Positions 16,895 to 27,067 are shown, counted from the stretch's first letter. The stretch: DNA of 64,000 nucleotides from Gammaproteobacteria bacterium HGW-Gammaproteobacteria-13 (GCA_002840155.1 PGZH01000005.1:408550-472549), one strand, 5' to 3'. Program-made: numbers and translations. Notes: generated by a model not told the origin, from the sequence alone.

Positions 16895-18760
16895 TTGATC
16901 GTGTTGCTGCGCGTACTTCTACTGCTGTTGCTGCCGGCACTGGCGCAGGCCACCACCAGCCTGCCGCTGCTGGCCAGCGATACGCCACTGCTGCCTGGCC
17001 CCGCCATGCACGTCTGGGCAGACCCCGAAGGCCTGGCGGACATCCACAGCGTTCGTCAGCTGCCTGCATCCGCCTGGCAACCGGTGGCCCGTCGCGATGC
17101 CAGTTTCGGCTACAGCACCCACGCCTACTGGCTGCGTTTCAGCCTGCACAACCCGGCGGATAACGCCATCAACTGGGTGCTGTTGATCGGTAATCCACTG
17201 CTCGACACCCTGGACGCCTACGGCCTGGACGACGGCCGGGTGTATCAGGCCGGCGACCAGCGGCCATTCCACCAACGCTGGGTTAATCACCGCCAACTGG
17301 TGCTGCCATTCAGCCTGGCAGCCGGGGAAGAACGTGAGCTGATCCTGCGCATGCAGACCGACGGCTCGGCCAACCTCAGCGCCAGCCTGATGAGCGCCCA
17401 AGCCTTCAACCAGCACGAACAACGCATGCTGCTGTTACAGGGTCTGTTTTTCGGTGCCCTGCTGGTGATGATGATCTACAACCTGTCGATCTTTATCATC
17501 ACTCGCGACCGCAACTACCTGTGGTACAGCCTGTTTGTCGCCAGTTTCAGCCTCTACCAGTTCATCCAGCTGGGTTTTGCCCTGCAATGGTTCTGGCCCG
17601 AGTCACTGACCTGGCAGCAGATGAGTTTCCCGTTCAGCTCGGCACTGGCAACCCTGTTCGGCGTGCTGTTCACCTATGGCGTACTCGACCTCAAGAACCA
17701 ACACCCGGCGTACCGTTCGATCTGCCGCGGCCTGATTGGCAGCAGCCTGCTGGTGATGGCGCTGGCATTGGTCGCCCCCTATCTCGTCGCACTGATCGGC
17801 AGTTTCGTGCTGCTACTGGTTTGCGCAATTTTCGGCTGCATCTTCACGGTACTGCGCTGGCGCGACGGCTACCCGCCGGCCAAGCTGTTCGCCCTCGGCT
17901 GGTCAGCCCTGATTATCGCCAGCCTGTTCAGCGTGCTCAGCGGCACCGGCCTGATCGCCAATTCGCTACTAACCCTGCACGCCCAGCAGATCGGCAGCCT
18001 GCTTGAGCTGGTGATTTTCTCGATTGCCCTCGGCTCACGCATCCGCCTGGCGCAAAGCGCCCAGCAACAGGCCCAGGCCCTGCTGTTTGCCAACGAGCAC
18101 GAACTGCGCATGGAACAGGCCAAGAGTCTGGATCTGCAGCAGCAGATCAACGAAGGCCTGGAAGCGCGCGTAGAGGAGCGCACCGCCTCCTTGCAACAGG
18201 CCCTGCAGGAGCTTTCCACCGCCAACCGACAGCTGGCCGAACTCAGCCGTCGCGACAGCCTGACCGGGCTGTTCAACCGCCAGGTGCTCAACGAAGAACT
18301 GGAGCGCATGCTCGCCCAGGCCAAACGCAGCCAGCAGCCAATCGCCATGCTGATGATGGACCTGGATCACTTCAAGAAGGTCAACGACCAGCACGGCCAT
18401 CTGGTTGGCGACGCCTGCCTGCAACACGCTGCCCTGCGCATGCAGCAGCGCATGCGCAGTAACGACCTGCTGGTACGTTTTGGCGGCGAAGAGTTTGCCG
18501 CCGTGCTCTGTGACACCGATCAGTCCGGCGCCATAGACCTGGCCGAACAACTGCGTGCCGACCTGGCCAGCCACCCTTGCATGCACCAGGGCCTGAGTAT
18601 CGACCTGAGCCTGAGCATCGGCGTGTATGCGCTGATTCCGGATGCCGGCAGCGATCGCGAACAGTTGCTACGCCACGCCGACCAGGCGCTATACCAAGCC
18701 AAGGCCGCCGGGCGTAACAAGGTTATCGGTTACGAGGCCAGCGCCTTGGACGATGTCTGA
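16895..18760 (+). CDS. Membrane diguanylate cyclase with 7TMR-DISM sensor
   Basis: 621 residues. A signal peptide (residues 1-20) precedes a periplasmic 7TMR-DISMED2-type domain (about 30-165, with YSTHAYWLRFSLHNPADN), seven transmembrane helices (about 175-385), a coiled coil (395-445) and a GGDEF domain (450-615). The active site reads GGEEF (RFGGEEFAAVL), with an RxxD product-inhibition site (RSND) five residues earlier. It should make c-di-GMP in response to a periplasmic ligand, possibly a carbohydrate as is known for some DISMED2 domains. The TTG start at 16895 is chosen for its AGGGAAA 8 bp upstream. Confidence 0.92.
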   Translation: MIVLLRVLLLLLLPALAQATTSLPLLASDTPLLPGPAMHVWADPEGLADIHSVRQLPASAWQPVARRDASFGYSTHAYWLRFSLHNPADNAINWVLLIGNPLLDTLDAYGLDDGRVYQAGDQRPFHQRWVNHRQLVLPFSLAAGEERELILRMQTDGSANLSASLMSAQAFNQHEQRMLLLQGLFFGALLVMMIYNLSIFIITRDRNYLWYSLFVASFSLYQFIQLGFALQWFWPESLTWQQMSFPFSSALATLFGVLFTYGVLDLKNQHPAYRSICRGLIGSSLLVMALALVAPYLVALIGSFVLLLVCAIFGCIFTVLRWRDGYPPAKLFALGWSALIIASLFSVLSGTGLIANSLLTLHAQQIGSLLELVIFSIALGSRIRLAQSAQQQAQALLFANEHELRMEQAKSLDLQQQINEGLEARVEERTASLQQALQELSTANRQLAELSRRDSLTGLFNRQVLNEELERMLAQAKRSQQPIAMLMMDLDHFKKVNDQHGHLVGDACLQHAALRMQQRMRSNDLLVRFGGEEFAAVLCDTDQSGAIDLAEQLRADLASHPCMHQGLSIDLSLSIGVYALIPDAGSDREQLLRHADQALYQAKAAGRNKVIGYEASALDDV

Positions 18761-19569
18761 TTCAGCGACGCCAACAGTTCCAGCACCGCCTGCACCACCC
18801 GCGGGTCGGCCAATACGCGCTGATGCCCGCCGTTTTCCAGGCGTAGCAGGCGGCTGTCGAACCAGCTCTGATGAATCGCCTCCGCCTCGCTGAACGGCAC
18901 CATCGGGTCGTCCTCTGCATGCACGACCAACCCGGGGAAATCCAACTGGTAGTGCGCGCTATCAAGCTGCCCAGCGGGTATCCCGGCTTTCTCTTCGACC
19001 AACCGGACAAAGTGCGCGCGCGCCTGACGCGGCAAGCCCATATAGCGCGAGAAGCGCCGCAGCATGGTCAGAATCCGGCTGGGCGCGGCAATGCTCACCA
19101 GCGCCTCAGTACGCAAGCCCAGCTGGGTGGCCAGCAAGGCACTGGCGCCCCCCATGGAATGGCCAATCACCGCTTTCAGCGGCGGCAGCTCGCTGGCGGC
19201 CTCTAGTAAGGCGCGGGCAAACAGCACCACATTGGCTTCACGCCCAGGCGAACGACCGTGGGCCGGGGCATCCAGCGCCACCACGCCGTAGCCGGCATTG
19301 ACCAAGGCCTTGATCAGCTCGGCGAATTGCGTCGGCCGGCCTTCCCAACCATGCATCAGCAACACGGCCGGTCCGCTGCCCCAACGCAGCGCTGACAAAC
19401 CGAAGCGCAGGGTGATGCGCTCGGCCTGCGCCAGCAATGGCAACTCCCAATCCCGCGGCGGCGAGGTATGCGGCGTCATAAACTCCCGGCGCAACTTGCT
19501 GGCCAGGGCATGCGGTGCCAGCAGACCAATCGATGTGTTGAAACCACGAACCCAGCTCATGCTATTCAT
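18730..19569 (-). CDS. Alpha/beta-hydrolase
   Basis: 279 residues. The nucleophile elbow GHSMGGASALLATQLG contains Ser in GxSxG, a candidate acid lies in VVHAEDDPMVPFSEAE, and the histidine is in GGHQRVLADPR near the C-terminus. LLMHGWEGRPTQFAEL forms the oxyanion region. Substrate unknown. It starts 10 bp after the TetR gene, so the two are probably co-transcribed and the regulator may control it. The ATG at 19569 has GAGGA upstream. Its 3' end overlaps the end of the convergent cyclase gene by 31 bp. Confidence 0.88.
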   Translation of the reverse strand: MNSMSWVRGFNTSIGLLAPHALASKLRREFMTPHTSPPRDWELPLLAQAERITLRFGLSALRWGSGPAVLLMHGWEGRPTQFAELIKALVNAGYGVVALDAPAHGRSPGREANVVLFARALLEAASELPPLKAVIGHSMGGASALLATQLGLRTEALVSIAAPSRILTMLRRFSRYMGLPRQARAHFVRLVEEKAGIPAGQLDSAHYQLDFPGLVVHAEDDPMVPFSEAEAIHQSWFDSRLLRLENGGHQRVLADPRVVQAVLELLASLNQTSSKALAS

Positions 19570-19579
19570 TGCCACATCC

Positions 19580-20119
19580 TCAGACGATTGCCGATTTAGC
19601 AGCACGCAAGACTCGATCAGACAACTCACCAGGACCCAGCGCGCGTGCCAGCGCCAGCCCTCCGACCATCAAAGCGAGATCGGCCAGCGCCTGATCAGCC
19701 TCTTCAGGACTGCCCGCCAGCTGCGCCGTCATCAGCTCGATATGCTCCGCCAGCACCGCGCGAAAACCATCCGGCATACGCGCCAGCTCACCTACTGAAC
19801 TGGGCAGCGGACAACCCTGTTCACCGGCATCGCGGTGCTTGCGCGACAGATAGAAGGCCGCCAGCAGCACCCGGCGTTCGTGAGCAGACAAAGCCGGATC
19901 AAGCTGCGTGACCCGCTCCCGGCGCTGGCAGAGCATCTGCTGGAACACCTCCAGCATCAGCGCATCCTTACTCTCGAAATGCGCGTAGAAGCCGCCGACC
20001 GTCAGACCAGCCGCCCCCATCACCTCGCCCACGCTGGGCTCAGCCGGACCACGCTGCAACAACGCCGCGCTGGCAGCAGCCAGGATGCGTTCGCGGGTGT
20101 GCGCCTTCTTCTCGCTCAT
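19580..20119 (-). CDS. TetR-family regulator
   Basis: 179 residues. The N-terminal helix-turn-helix (about 8-55) reads TRERILAAASAALLQRGPAE, then VGEVMGAAGLTVGGFYAHFESKDALM, the TetR signature. The C-terminal ligand domain is unassigned. It precedes the hydrolase gene by 10 bp, and a palindromic site lies just upstream of its start, so autoregulation and control of the hydrolase are likely. Confidence 0.9.
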   Translation of the reverse strand: MSEKKAHTRERILAAASAALLQRGPAEPSVGEVMGAAGLTVGGFYAHFESKDALMLEVFQQMLCQRRERVTQLDPALSAHERRVLLAAFYLSRKHRDAGEQGCPLPSSVGELARMPDGFRAVLAEHIELMTAQLAGSPEEADQALADLALMVGGLALARALGPGELSDRVLRAAKSAIV

Positions 20120-20130
20120 GCTCGACCCCT

Positions 20131-20163
20131 TAATATTACGACTGCAATATTATAGGCGTAATA
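20131..20163. promoter_or_regulatory. Inverted repeats, probable TetR operator
   Basis: TAATATT-N8-AATATTA (20131-20152) and an interlocking TATTACG-N16-CGTAATA (20134-20163) lie 12-44 bp upstream of the TetR gene start. AT-rich nested palindromes in that position fit a TetR-type autoregulatory operator overlapping the promoter. Confidence 0.6.
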
Positions 20164-20300
20164 CAATTAAGCAAGCCTGAGCGGCAACCACTGATCGGCT
20201 AGAGAAATAATCTTCAGGAGGTAGAAGAAATTGCCTGGAGCAATTTTTAACGTCGCGCAGTGACGCGCCCGGAGGGTGGCCGCCACGGATAGCAGGCCAT
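20164..20300. other. Gene-free structured stretch between the TetR gene and the tRNA cluster
   Basis: No ORF of note. The part at 20233-20297 is bounded by GCCTG and CAGGC and contains internal hairpins (CGTC/GACG and GTGGC-C-GCCAC). It could be a degenerate intergenic repeat or part of an untranslated RNA. Confidence 0.35.
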
Positions 20301-20336
20301 AAAAACAAAAGGGCCATTCAATAATGAATGACCCTT
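20301..20336 (-). terminator. Rho-independent terminator of the Ala-Glu tRNA operon
   Basis: On the minus strand a stem AAGGG-CATTCA with complementary arm and a TTAT loop is followed by TTTTGTTTTT. It lies 26 bp past the last tRNA-Glu. Confidence 0.85.
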
Positions 20337-20361
20337 CAAAATCCCGCAGAGCGGGCAAAAA

Positions 20362-20437
20362 TGGCGTCCCCTAGGGGACTCGAACCCCTGTTACCGCCGT
20401 GAAAGGGCGGTGTCCTAGGCCACTAGACGAAGGGGAC
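20362..20437 (-). tRNA. tRNA-Glu (anticodon UUC), second copy
   Basis: 76 nt including encoded CCA. The sequence begins GTCCCCTTCGTCTAG, has anticodon loop CTTTCAC, and closes with the complementary acceptor arm. It is the last gene of the Ala-Glu-Ala-Glu cluster and identical in sequence to the copy at 20580. Confidence 0.97.
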
Positions 20438-20455
20438 GAAACCTTCGAAGAACAA

Positions 20456-20528
<73 letters not shown>

Positions 20529-20579
20529 AGATTTATCGCCTCTCGGCTCACAGCCCAAACCAGCACTGCTTTTTCAAAC

Positions 20580-20655
20580 TGGCGTCCCCTAGGGGACTCG
20601 AACCCCTGTTACCGCCGTGAAAGGGCGGTGTCCTAGGCCACTAGACGAAGGGGAC
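20580..20655 (-). tRNA. tRNA-Glu (anticodon UUC), first copy
   Basis: 76 nt with encoded CCA; same sequence as the copy at 20362. It is the second gene in the cluster by direction of transcription. Confidence 0.97.
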
Positions 20656-20718
20656 GTAACCCTTCTACAACCAACCAGCTGCTGGAGCTGATTGTGGCAA
20701 GCCTTGCGGCTTTGAAGA

Positions 20719-20794
<76 letters not shown>

Positions 20795-20812
20795 ATCTCA
20801 AGGACGGGGCGC

Positions 20813-20841
20813 ATGTTAAGAGCACGCCCCACACCTGTCAA
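20813..20841 (-). promoter_or_regulatory. Strong sigma-70 promoter of the tRNA cluster
   Basis: On the minus strand a perfect TTGACA (20841-20836), a 17-bp spacer and TAACAT (20818-20813) are followed by a GC-rich discriminator (GCGCCCC), typical of stringently controlled stable RNA promoters. It lies between gltX and the first tRNA-Ala. Confidence 0.85.
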
Positions 20842-20940
20842 CAAAATTTTTACCAGCATCAGCATTCTTTATGCTGACAGAACAACCACTTACCCCATCC
20901 CGGCACGCCAAAACGACGGCCGGACGGGGCATTCAGCTGC

Positions 20941-22422
20941 TTAGGCGATGGCCGCCAACAGCTTCTCCCACTCCTTGTTTTCCTTCTTCGACACGCCACC
21001 GAGCAACTCGATGGCCTGACGCAAACGGAAACGAGTCAGATCCGGACCGATAATTTCCATGGCATCGAGCACCGACACCGAGCTGGCCTGGCCGGTGACA
21101 GCAGCAAACATCAGCGGCATGGCGTCGCGCAGTTTCAGCTCAAGGTGCTCGACCACCGCCTGAATGCAGCCGGTGATCTTGTCCTTTTCCCACTGACGCA
21201 GCGCTTCGAGCTTCCACAGAATCAACTGCATCAGCTGACGCACCTGCTCGGCCGAGAGCTTCTTGTGCTCGAACAACGCGGCATCCGGGGCCACGCCGCC
21301 AGCGAAGAAGAAGCTGGCCAATGGCGCGATCTGACTAAAGGTTTCCACCCGGCTCTGCACGTGCGGTGCGATCTGCATCAGGTAGTTGCTGTTGAACGCC
21401 CACTTCTGCGCGCCAGCGGCGAATTCTTCGACGCTCAGTTCGCGCATCCACTGGCCGTTAAGCCAGGACAGCTTCTCCAGGTCGAAAATCGGCCCCCCGA
21501 GCGACACTCGATTGATATCGAAGTGCTCAACCATCTCGTCGAGGCTGAACTTCTCGCGCTCGTCCGGCATCGACCAACCCATGCGACCGAGGTAGTTGAG
21601 CATCGCTTGCGGCAGAAAGCCCATGCGCTCGTAGAAAGTGATTGAGGTCGGGTTCTTGCGCTTGGACAGCTTGCTCTTGTCCGGGTTACGCAGCAGCGGC
21701 ATATAGCACAGCTGCGGCTTGTCCCAGCCGAAGTATTCGTAGAGCAGAATCAGCTTGGGCGCCGACGGCAGCCATTCTTCGCCGCGCAGCACGTGGGTAA
21801 TGCCCATCAGGTGGTCATCGACCACGTTGGCCAGGAAGTAGGTCGGCAGGCCATCGGTCTTCATCAGTACCTGCATGTCCATGCGATCCCAAGGGATCTC
21901 TACTTCGCCACGCAGCATGTCCGGCACCACGCACACGCCTTCGGTCGGCACCTTCATGCGCACCACGTTCGGCTCGCCAGCGGCCAGGCGTTGTTGTACT
22001 TCGGCGGTGGGTAGGTGCATGCAGTGGCCGTCATAACGCGGCGTCTGCTTGGCTTCCATCTGCTCGGCGCGCAGTTTGTCCAGGCGTTCGGCGCTGCAGA
22101 AACAGTGGAAGGCATGGCCCTTCTCCACCAGCTCGGCGCTGTACTTCTGGTAGATATGCCCGCGCTCGCTCTGCCGATACGGGCCGTGCGGGCCACCGAC
22201 GTCCGGGCCTTCGCTCCACTCGATACCCAGCCAGCGCAGGGCGTCGTAAATCTGCTGTTCCGACTCGCGGGTCGAGCGCACCTGGTCGGTATCTTCGATA
22301 CGCAGGATAAATTCGCCACCGTGCTGACGGGCAAAGCACAGGTTGAACAGGGCGATATAGGCGGTGCCTACGTGCGGATCACCAGTGGGCGACGGCGCGA
22401 TACGGGTACGAACGGTGGTCAT
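20941..22422 (-). CDS. gltX: Glutamyl-tRNA synthetase
   Basis: 493 residues. A class I synthetase that charges tRNA-Glu. The HIGH-like motif lies in [20 protein letters not shown] and the KMSKS-like motif in KLSKRKN. I chose the ATG at 22422, where [14 protein letters not shown] begins; the ten-residue upstream extension lacks family similarity. It is just upstream of, and co-directional with, two tRNA-Glu genes. A GC-rich imperfect hairpin follows the stop codon (about 20885-20935) and may end the transcript. Confidence 0.97.
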   Translation of the reverse strand: MTTVRTRIAPSPTGDPHVGTAYIALFNLCFARQHGGEFILRIEDTDQVRSTRESEQQIYDALRWLGIEWSEGPDVGGPHGPYRQSERGHIYQKYSAELVEKGHAFHCFCSAERLDKLRAEQMEAKQTPRYDGHCMHLPTAEVQQRLAAGEPNVVRMKVPTEGVCVVPDMLRGEVEIPWDRMDMQVLMKTDGLPTYFLANVVDDHLMGITHVLRGEEWLPSAPKLILLYEYFGWDKPQLCYMPLLRNPDKSKLSKRKNPTSITFYERMGFLPQAMLNYLGRMGWSMPDEREKFSLDEMVEHFDINRVSLGGPIFDLEKLSWLNGQWMRELSVEEFAAGAQKWAFNSNYLMQIAPHVQSRVETFSQIAPLASFFFAGGVAPDAALFEHKKLSAEQVRQLMQLILWKLEALRQWEKDKITGCIQAVVEHLELKLRDAMPLMFAAVTGQASSVSVLDAMEIIGPDLTRFRLRQAIELLGGVSKKENKEWEKLLAAIA

Positions 22423-22665
22423 GGCGGCTCTCAGAGAATGTGCAACGGGCAATCTTTCAAGGGCGCGATATTAACAGGCTGGCCGCCGCCGGCTCCAGCC
22501 AGCGCGGCTATTTCAGCGACGCCAGCGCCTGCGGCGGGTTAACGCTTTGTCTTGTAGTGCGTAGCAGGCTGGACAACAACGCCAGCCCGCTTAGACTGAC
22601 GCCCTCTACTGCGGGCCTTGCCACTTTTCCAGGCACCCGCCCTGCCCTCGCCAACTCAGATCGCC

Positions 22666-23562
22666 ATGCCTACCCCATCACGCACCCGCAGCCTGCTGCT
22701 GATTGTCGCCTTTGCCACTATTTATATCGGCTGGGGCACCACCTACCTGGCCAACCACTTCCTCCTGCTGGAGCTGCCGCCGTTCGTCATCGGCAGCCTG
22801 CGCTTCTCGATTGCCGGCCTGCTCGCCCTGGCCTGGGTGGTGCTCAGCGGTCAACTGCGCATGCAGCGCAGCGACTGGGGCGGCGTGCTGATCGGCAGCC
22901 TGGCGCTGATTGCAGTCGGCCAGGGCGCGCTGATCTACGCCAACCAGTATTTGCCGACCGGCATGCTGGCGATGCTCTACACCACCCTGCCGCTGTGGAG
23001 CGTGGCGCTGGAATGGCTGCTCGGTGAGCGCCCGCCGTTGTGGGTGATGTGTGGGCTGGCGCTGGCCTGCAGCGGGATTGTGCTGCTGATGAACAACGGC
23101 CTGGATCACAGCGCCTCTATCGAACAGTGGTTCGCCGGACTGCTGGTGGTGTTCGCCACCCTGCTCTGGGCTGGCGGCGCCTGGCTGATGCGTCAGCGCC
23201 CGCCGTTTCGCTCCAGCTGGCTGGGGCTGAGCCTGCAGATGCTGATCGGTGCACTGCTACTGGCGCTATTCGGCCTATGGCACGGCGACTGGCAGGCGTT
23301 GGACCTGCACACCATAAGCGGCAATGCCTGGCTGTGGCTGGCCTACCTGGTGCTACCGGTCAGCCTCGGCGTGTATCCGGCGTATTTCTGGCTGCTGCGC
23401 GAGGTGCGGCCGAGCCTGGTGTCGACCTTCGCCTTCGTCAACCCGGTAGTAGCGTTGTTGCTGGGCTACCTGTTGCTGGGTGAACGCCTGAGCATGATGG
23501 CGATGCTGGCTTGCGGGATCACCCTCGGCGGCGTGGTGCTGATTATCTTCGGTCGACGCTGA
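22666..23562 (+). CDS. EamA/DMT-family transporter
   Basis: 298 residues with about ten hydrophobic helices and the two EamA repeats typical of the drug/metabolite transporter superfamily, inner membrane. IYIGWGTTYLANHFLLLELP near the N-terminus and FAFVNPVVALLLGYLLLGE near the C-terminus are characteristic. The transported compound cannot be predicted. The start is uncertain: the ATG at 22666 has a weak ribosome site, and a TTG at 22618 would add 16 residues. Confidence 0.85.
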   Translation: MPTPSRTRSLLLIVAFATIYIGWGTTYLANHFLLLELPPFVIGSLRFSIAGLLALAWVVLSGQLRMQRSDWGGVLIGSLALIAVGQGALIYANQYLPTGMLAMLYTTLPLWSVALEWLLGERPPLWVMCGLALACSGIVLLMNNGLDHSASIEQWFAGLLVVFATLLWAGGAWLMRQRPPFRSSWLGLSLQMLIGALLLALFGLWHGDWQALDLHTISGNAWLWLAYLVLPVSLGVYPAYFWLLREVRPSLVSTFAFVNPVVALLLGYLLLGERLSMMAMLACGITLGGVVLIIFGRR

Positions 23563-23570
23563 ACAGCATT

Positions 23571-23663
23571 TGTGGGAGGGGCTGGGCGGCACTCCGCTTT
23601 AGCCGCGAAGCAGCAGTAACCCTGTCGCGGCTAAAGCCCCTCCCACACGATGCCCCTCCCACA
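23571..23663. repeat. REP-like inverted repeat (GTGGGAGGGGC / GCGGCTAAAGC type)
   Basis: Two nested perfect inverted repeats form a long hairpin: TGTGGGAGGGGC (23571-23582) with its complement at 23636-23647, and GCTTTAGCCGCGA (23596-23608) with its complement at 23625-23637. A further GCCCCTCCCACA copy follows at 23652-23663. This resembles the REP elements common in Pseudomonas intergenic regions. It lies between the 3' ends of two convergent genes and may act as a terminator. Confidence 0.85.
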
Positions 23664-23672
23664 TTTACCTAA

Positions 23673-25688
23673 TCAAACCTGCAGTAGGCGATCCCGCAGT
23701 TTCTGGATTTCATCACGCAGCTGCGCGGCTGCCTCGAACTCCAGATCGCGGGCCAGGGCATACATCTTCTCTTCCAGCTGGCGAATGCGCTTGCTGATTT
23801 CGCTGGGCGAGCGCAGTTCGTTCTCGTAACGCGCGCTTTCTTCGGCGGCCTGGGCCATGCCCTTGCGCTTCTTGCTGCGCGAGCCGGGCACGGTGGCGCC
23901 TTCGAGGATGTCCTGAACATCCTTGAACACGCCCTTGGGGGTGATGCCGTTGGCTTCGTTGAAGGCGATCTGCTTGTTACGCCGGCGCTCGGTTTCGCCG
24001 ATGGCACGCTCCATCGAGCCGGTCATGCGGTCGGCATACAAAATCGCCCGGCCATTGAGGTTACGCGCGGCGCGGCCGATGGTCTGGATCAGTGAGCGCT
24101 CGCTGCGCAGAAAGCCTTCCTTGTCGGCATCGAGAATCGCCACCAGCGACACTTCCGGCATATCCAGGCCTTCGCGCAGCAGGTTGATACCCACCAGCAC
24201 ATCGAACGCACCGATACGCAGGTCACGGATGATCTCGACCCGCTCTACCGTGTCGATATCCGAGTGCAGGTAGCGCACCTTAACGCCGTGATCGCCCAAG
24301 TAATCCGTCAGGTCTTCAGCCATGCGCTTGGTCAGCGTGGTAACCAGCACACGCTCCTCGATGGCCACGCGCTTGTGGATTTCCGAGAGCAGATCATCGA
24401 CCTGGGTCAACGCCGGGCGCACCTCGATCTGTGGGTCAACCAGGCCGGTCGGCCGCACCACCTGCTCGATCACTCGCCCGGCATGCTCGGCTTCGTAGTT
24501 GCCAGGCGTAGCAGAGACGAAGATGGTCTGCGGGCTGGCCGCCTCCCACTCCTCGAAGCGCATCGGCCGGTTATCCAGCGCCGACGGCAGGCGGAAGCCG
24601 TATTCGACCAGGGTTTCCTTGCGCGAGCGGTCGCCTTTGTACATTGCGCCGACCTGCGGCACCGAGACGTGGGACTCGTCGATCACCAGCAGCGCCTCGT
24701 CAGGCAGGTAGTCGTACAGCGTCGGTGGCGGCTCGCCAGGGCCGCGCCCGGACAGGTAGCGCGAGTAGTTTTCGATGCCGTTGCAGTAACCCAGCTCGAT
24801 AATCATCTCCAGGTCGAAACGGGTGCGCTGCTCCAAGCGCTGCGCTTCCACCAGCTTGTTGGTGCTGCGCAGGTACTCCAGGCGTTCGGCCAGCTCGACC
24901 TTGATTTTCTCCACCGCCTCCAGCAGCACCTCGCGCGGGGTGACGTAGTGGCTCTTGGGGTAGAAGGTAAAGCGCGGCAGCTTGCGGATCACCTCACCAG
25001 TCAGTGGATCGAAGGCCGAGATGCTTTCCACTTCATCGTCGAACAGCTCGATGCGAATGGCTTCCAGATCCGATTCGGCCGGGAAGATATCGATCACATC
25101 GCCGCGTACGCGGAAGGTGGCGCGGGCGAAATCCATGTCATTGCGGGTGTATTGCAGGTCGGCAAGGCGGCGTAGCAAGGCGCGCTGGTCCATTTTGTCG
25201 CCACGGTCGACGTGCAACACCATCTTCAGGTACGACTCTGGGCTGCCCAGACCGTAGATGCACGACACGGTGGTGACGATGATCGCGTCCGGCCGCTCCA
25301 GCAGCGCCTTGGTCGCCGATAGGCGCATCTGCTCGATATGGTCGTTGATCGAGGCGTCCTTCTCGATAAAGGTATCGGAGGACGGCACATAGGCCTCGGG
25401 CTGGTAGTAGTCGTAGTAAGAAACGAAATACTCCACCGCATTGTTCGGGAAGAAGCTCTTGAACTCGCCGTACAGCTGCGCGGCCAGGGTCTTGTTCGGC
25501 GCCAGCACCAGGGTCGGACGCTGGATCTGCGCGATCACGTTGGCGATGGAAAAGGTCTTGCCGGAGCCGGTTACGCCGAGCAATGTCTGGTGTGAAAGGC
25601 CTGCTTCCAGGCCTTCGACCATCTGCCGAATCGCCTCGGGCTGATCGCCGGCCGGCTGGAAACGGGTGACCAATTGAAACTCGGACAT
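23673..25688 (-). CDS. uvrB: Excinuclease ABC subunit B
   Basis: 671 residues. Damage-recognition helicase of nucleotide excision repair, working with UvrA and UvrC. Walker A is in [16 protein letters not shown] near residue 40, the beta-hairpin in [20 protein letters not shown] near 95, and the C-terminal UVR domain in [20 protein letters not shown]. The ATG at 25688 has GAGG upstream. I looked for a LexA box upstream and did not find one with proper spacing. Confidence 0.98.
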   Translation of the reverse strand: MSEFQLVTRFQPAGDQPEAIRQMVEGLEAGLSHQTLLGVTGSGKTFSIANVIAQIQRPTLVLAPNKTLAAQLYGEFKSFFPNNAVEYFVSYYDYYQPEAYVPSSDTFIEKDASINDHIEQMRLSATKALLERPDAIIVTTVSCIYGLGSPESYLKMVLHVDRGDKMDQRALLRRLADLQYTRNDMDFARATFRVRGDVIDIFPAESDLEAIRIELFDDEVESISAFDPLTGEVIRKLPRFTFYPKSHYVTPREVLLEAVEKIKVELAERLEYLRSTNKLVEAQRLEQRTRFDLEMIIELGYCNGIENYSRYLSGRGPGEPPPTLYDYLPDEALLVIDESHVSVPQVGAMYKGDRSRKETLVEYGFRLPSALDNRPMRFEEWEAASPQTIFVSATPGNYEAEHAGRVIEQVVRPTGLVDPQIEVRPALTQVDDLLSEIHKRVAIEERVLVTTLTKRMAEDLTDYLGDHGVKVRYLHSDIDTVERVEIIRDLRIGAFDVLVGINLLREGLDMPEVSLVAILDADKEGFLRSERSLIQTIGRAARNLNGRAILYADRMTGSMERAIGETERRRNKQIAFNEANGITPKGVFKDVQDILEGATVPGSRSKKRKGMAQAAEESARYENELRSPSEISKRIRQLEEKMYALARDLEFEAAAQLRDEIQKLRDRLLQV

Positions 25689-25864
25689 GACGGACCTCGA
25701 CAAGCGGCTGTGACGCGGCCTGAAAGCCTACGTCAAAACCGGTGAAAAGCGTGTGCCTGCTGTCGCAGCACAGGTTATGCGTCGGTATACTACCGGCCCA
25801 CTTACGCAACCCCTAGCCGGGTGTTGCCTGATACTCACCTCTCCTCTTCAGAGCTGCCGCATCC

Positions 25865-27061
25865 ATGAGTCTGTTCTCTGCCGTCGAAATGGCTCCGCGC
25901 GATCCCATCCTGGGCCTCAATGAAGCATTCAACGCCGATACCCGCGCGACCAAGGTCAATCTGGGCGTGGGCGTTTACTACAACGAGGAAGGCCGCATCC
26001 CACTGCTGCGCGCCGTAGCCGAAGCCGAGAAAGCCCGCATTGAAGCCCACGCCCCGCGTGGTTACTTGCCGATTGAAGGCATTGCAGCCTATGACAGCGC
26101 AGTGCAGAAACTGTTGCTGGGTGCCGACTCCGAGCTGATCGCCGCTGGTCGGGTGATTACCACCCAGGCCGTGGGCGGCACGGGCGCACTGAAAACCGGC
26201 GCCGACTTCCTCAAGCGCCTGCTGCCCAACACCGTGGTTGCGATCAGCGACCCGAGCTGGGAAAACCACCGCGCGCTGTTCGAGTCCGCCGGCTTCGCGG
26301 TACACAACTACCGCTATTACGACGCAGCCAGCCACGGCATCAACCGCGCTGGCATGCTCGAAGACCTGAGAAATCTGCCAGCCCGCTCGGTTGTCGTGCT
26401 GCACGCCTGCTGCCACAACCCGACTGGCGTCGACCTGTCGCTGGACGACTGGAAAGCTGTGCTGGAAGTACTGCGCGAACGCGAGCACGTACCGTTCCTC
26501 GACATCGCCTACCAGGGCTTTGGCGACGGTATCGAGCAGGACGCCTTTGCTGTGCGCCTGTTTGCCGCCTCCGGCATCCCGTTCTTTGTCTCCAGTTCGT
26601 TCTCCAAGTCCTTCTCGCTGTACGGCGAACGCGTCGGCGCACTGTCGATCATCACCGGCAGCCAGGAAGAAGCTGGCCGCGTACTGTCGCAAGCCAAGCG
26701 CGTGATCCGCACCAACTACTCCAACCCGCCAACCCACGGCGCCACGGTTGTAGCCTCGGTGCTGAACAGCCCTGAACTGCGCGCCTTGTGGGAAGAAGAG
26801 TTGGCCGGTATGCGTGAACGCATTCGCGGCATGCGCATGGCCATGGTCGAGCAGCTGGCGGCCCTGAATTGCAAACGCGACTTCAGCTTTGTTGCCCAGC
26901 AGCGCGGCATGTTCTCCTACTCGGGCCTCACCGCCGAGCAGGTCGAGCGCTTGAAAACCGAGTTCGGCATCTACGCCGTCAGCACTGGACGCATCTGTGT
27001 GGCCGCGCTGAACCAGCGCAACCTGCCCGCCGTTACTCAGGCGATTGCTGCGGTTCTCTGA
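25865..27061 (+). CDS. Aromatic/aspartate aminotransferase (PLP-dependent)
   Basis: 398 residues, class I aminotransferase of the AspC/TyrB family. The PLP lysine is in VSSSFSKSFSLYGERVGALS near residue 245, and CCHNPTGVDLS and the C-terminal STGRICVAALN arginine region are conserved. It transfers amino groups between aspartate or aromatic amino acids and 2-oxoglutarate; which it prefers is not decided by sequence (tyrB, phhC or aspC are all possible). It is divergent from uvrB and ends in a clear terminator. Confidence 0.93.
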   Translation: MSLFSAVEMAPRDPILGLNEAFNADTRATKVNLGVGVYYNEEGRIPLLRAVAEAEKARIEAHAPRGYLPIEGIAAYDSAVQKLLLGADSELIAAGRVITTQAVGGTGALKTGADFLKRLLPNTVVAISDPSWENHRALFESAGFAVHNYRYYDAASHGINRAGMLEDLRNLPARSVVVLHACCHNPTGVDLSLDDWKAVLEVLREREHVPFLDIAYQGFGDGIEQDAFAVRLFAASGIPFFVSSSFSKSFSLYGERVGALSIITGSQEEAGRVLSQAKRVIRTNYSNPPTHGATVVASVLNSPELRALWEEELAGMRERIRGMRMAMVEQLAALNCKRDFSFVAQQRGMFSYSGLTAEQVERLKTEFGIYAVSTGRICVAALNQRNLPAVTQAIAAVL

Positions 27062-27067
27062 ATCACT

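Noticed and set aside
25704..25864. LexA box upstream of uvrB
   Set aside because: CTG and CAG triplets occur near 25757-25775 but none are spaced by the required 10 bases.
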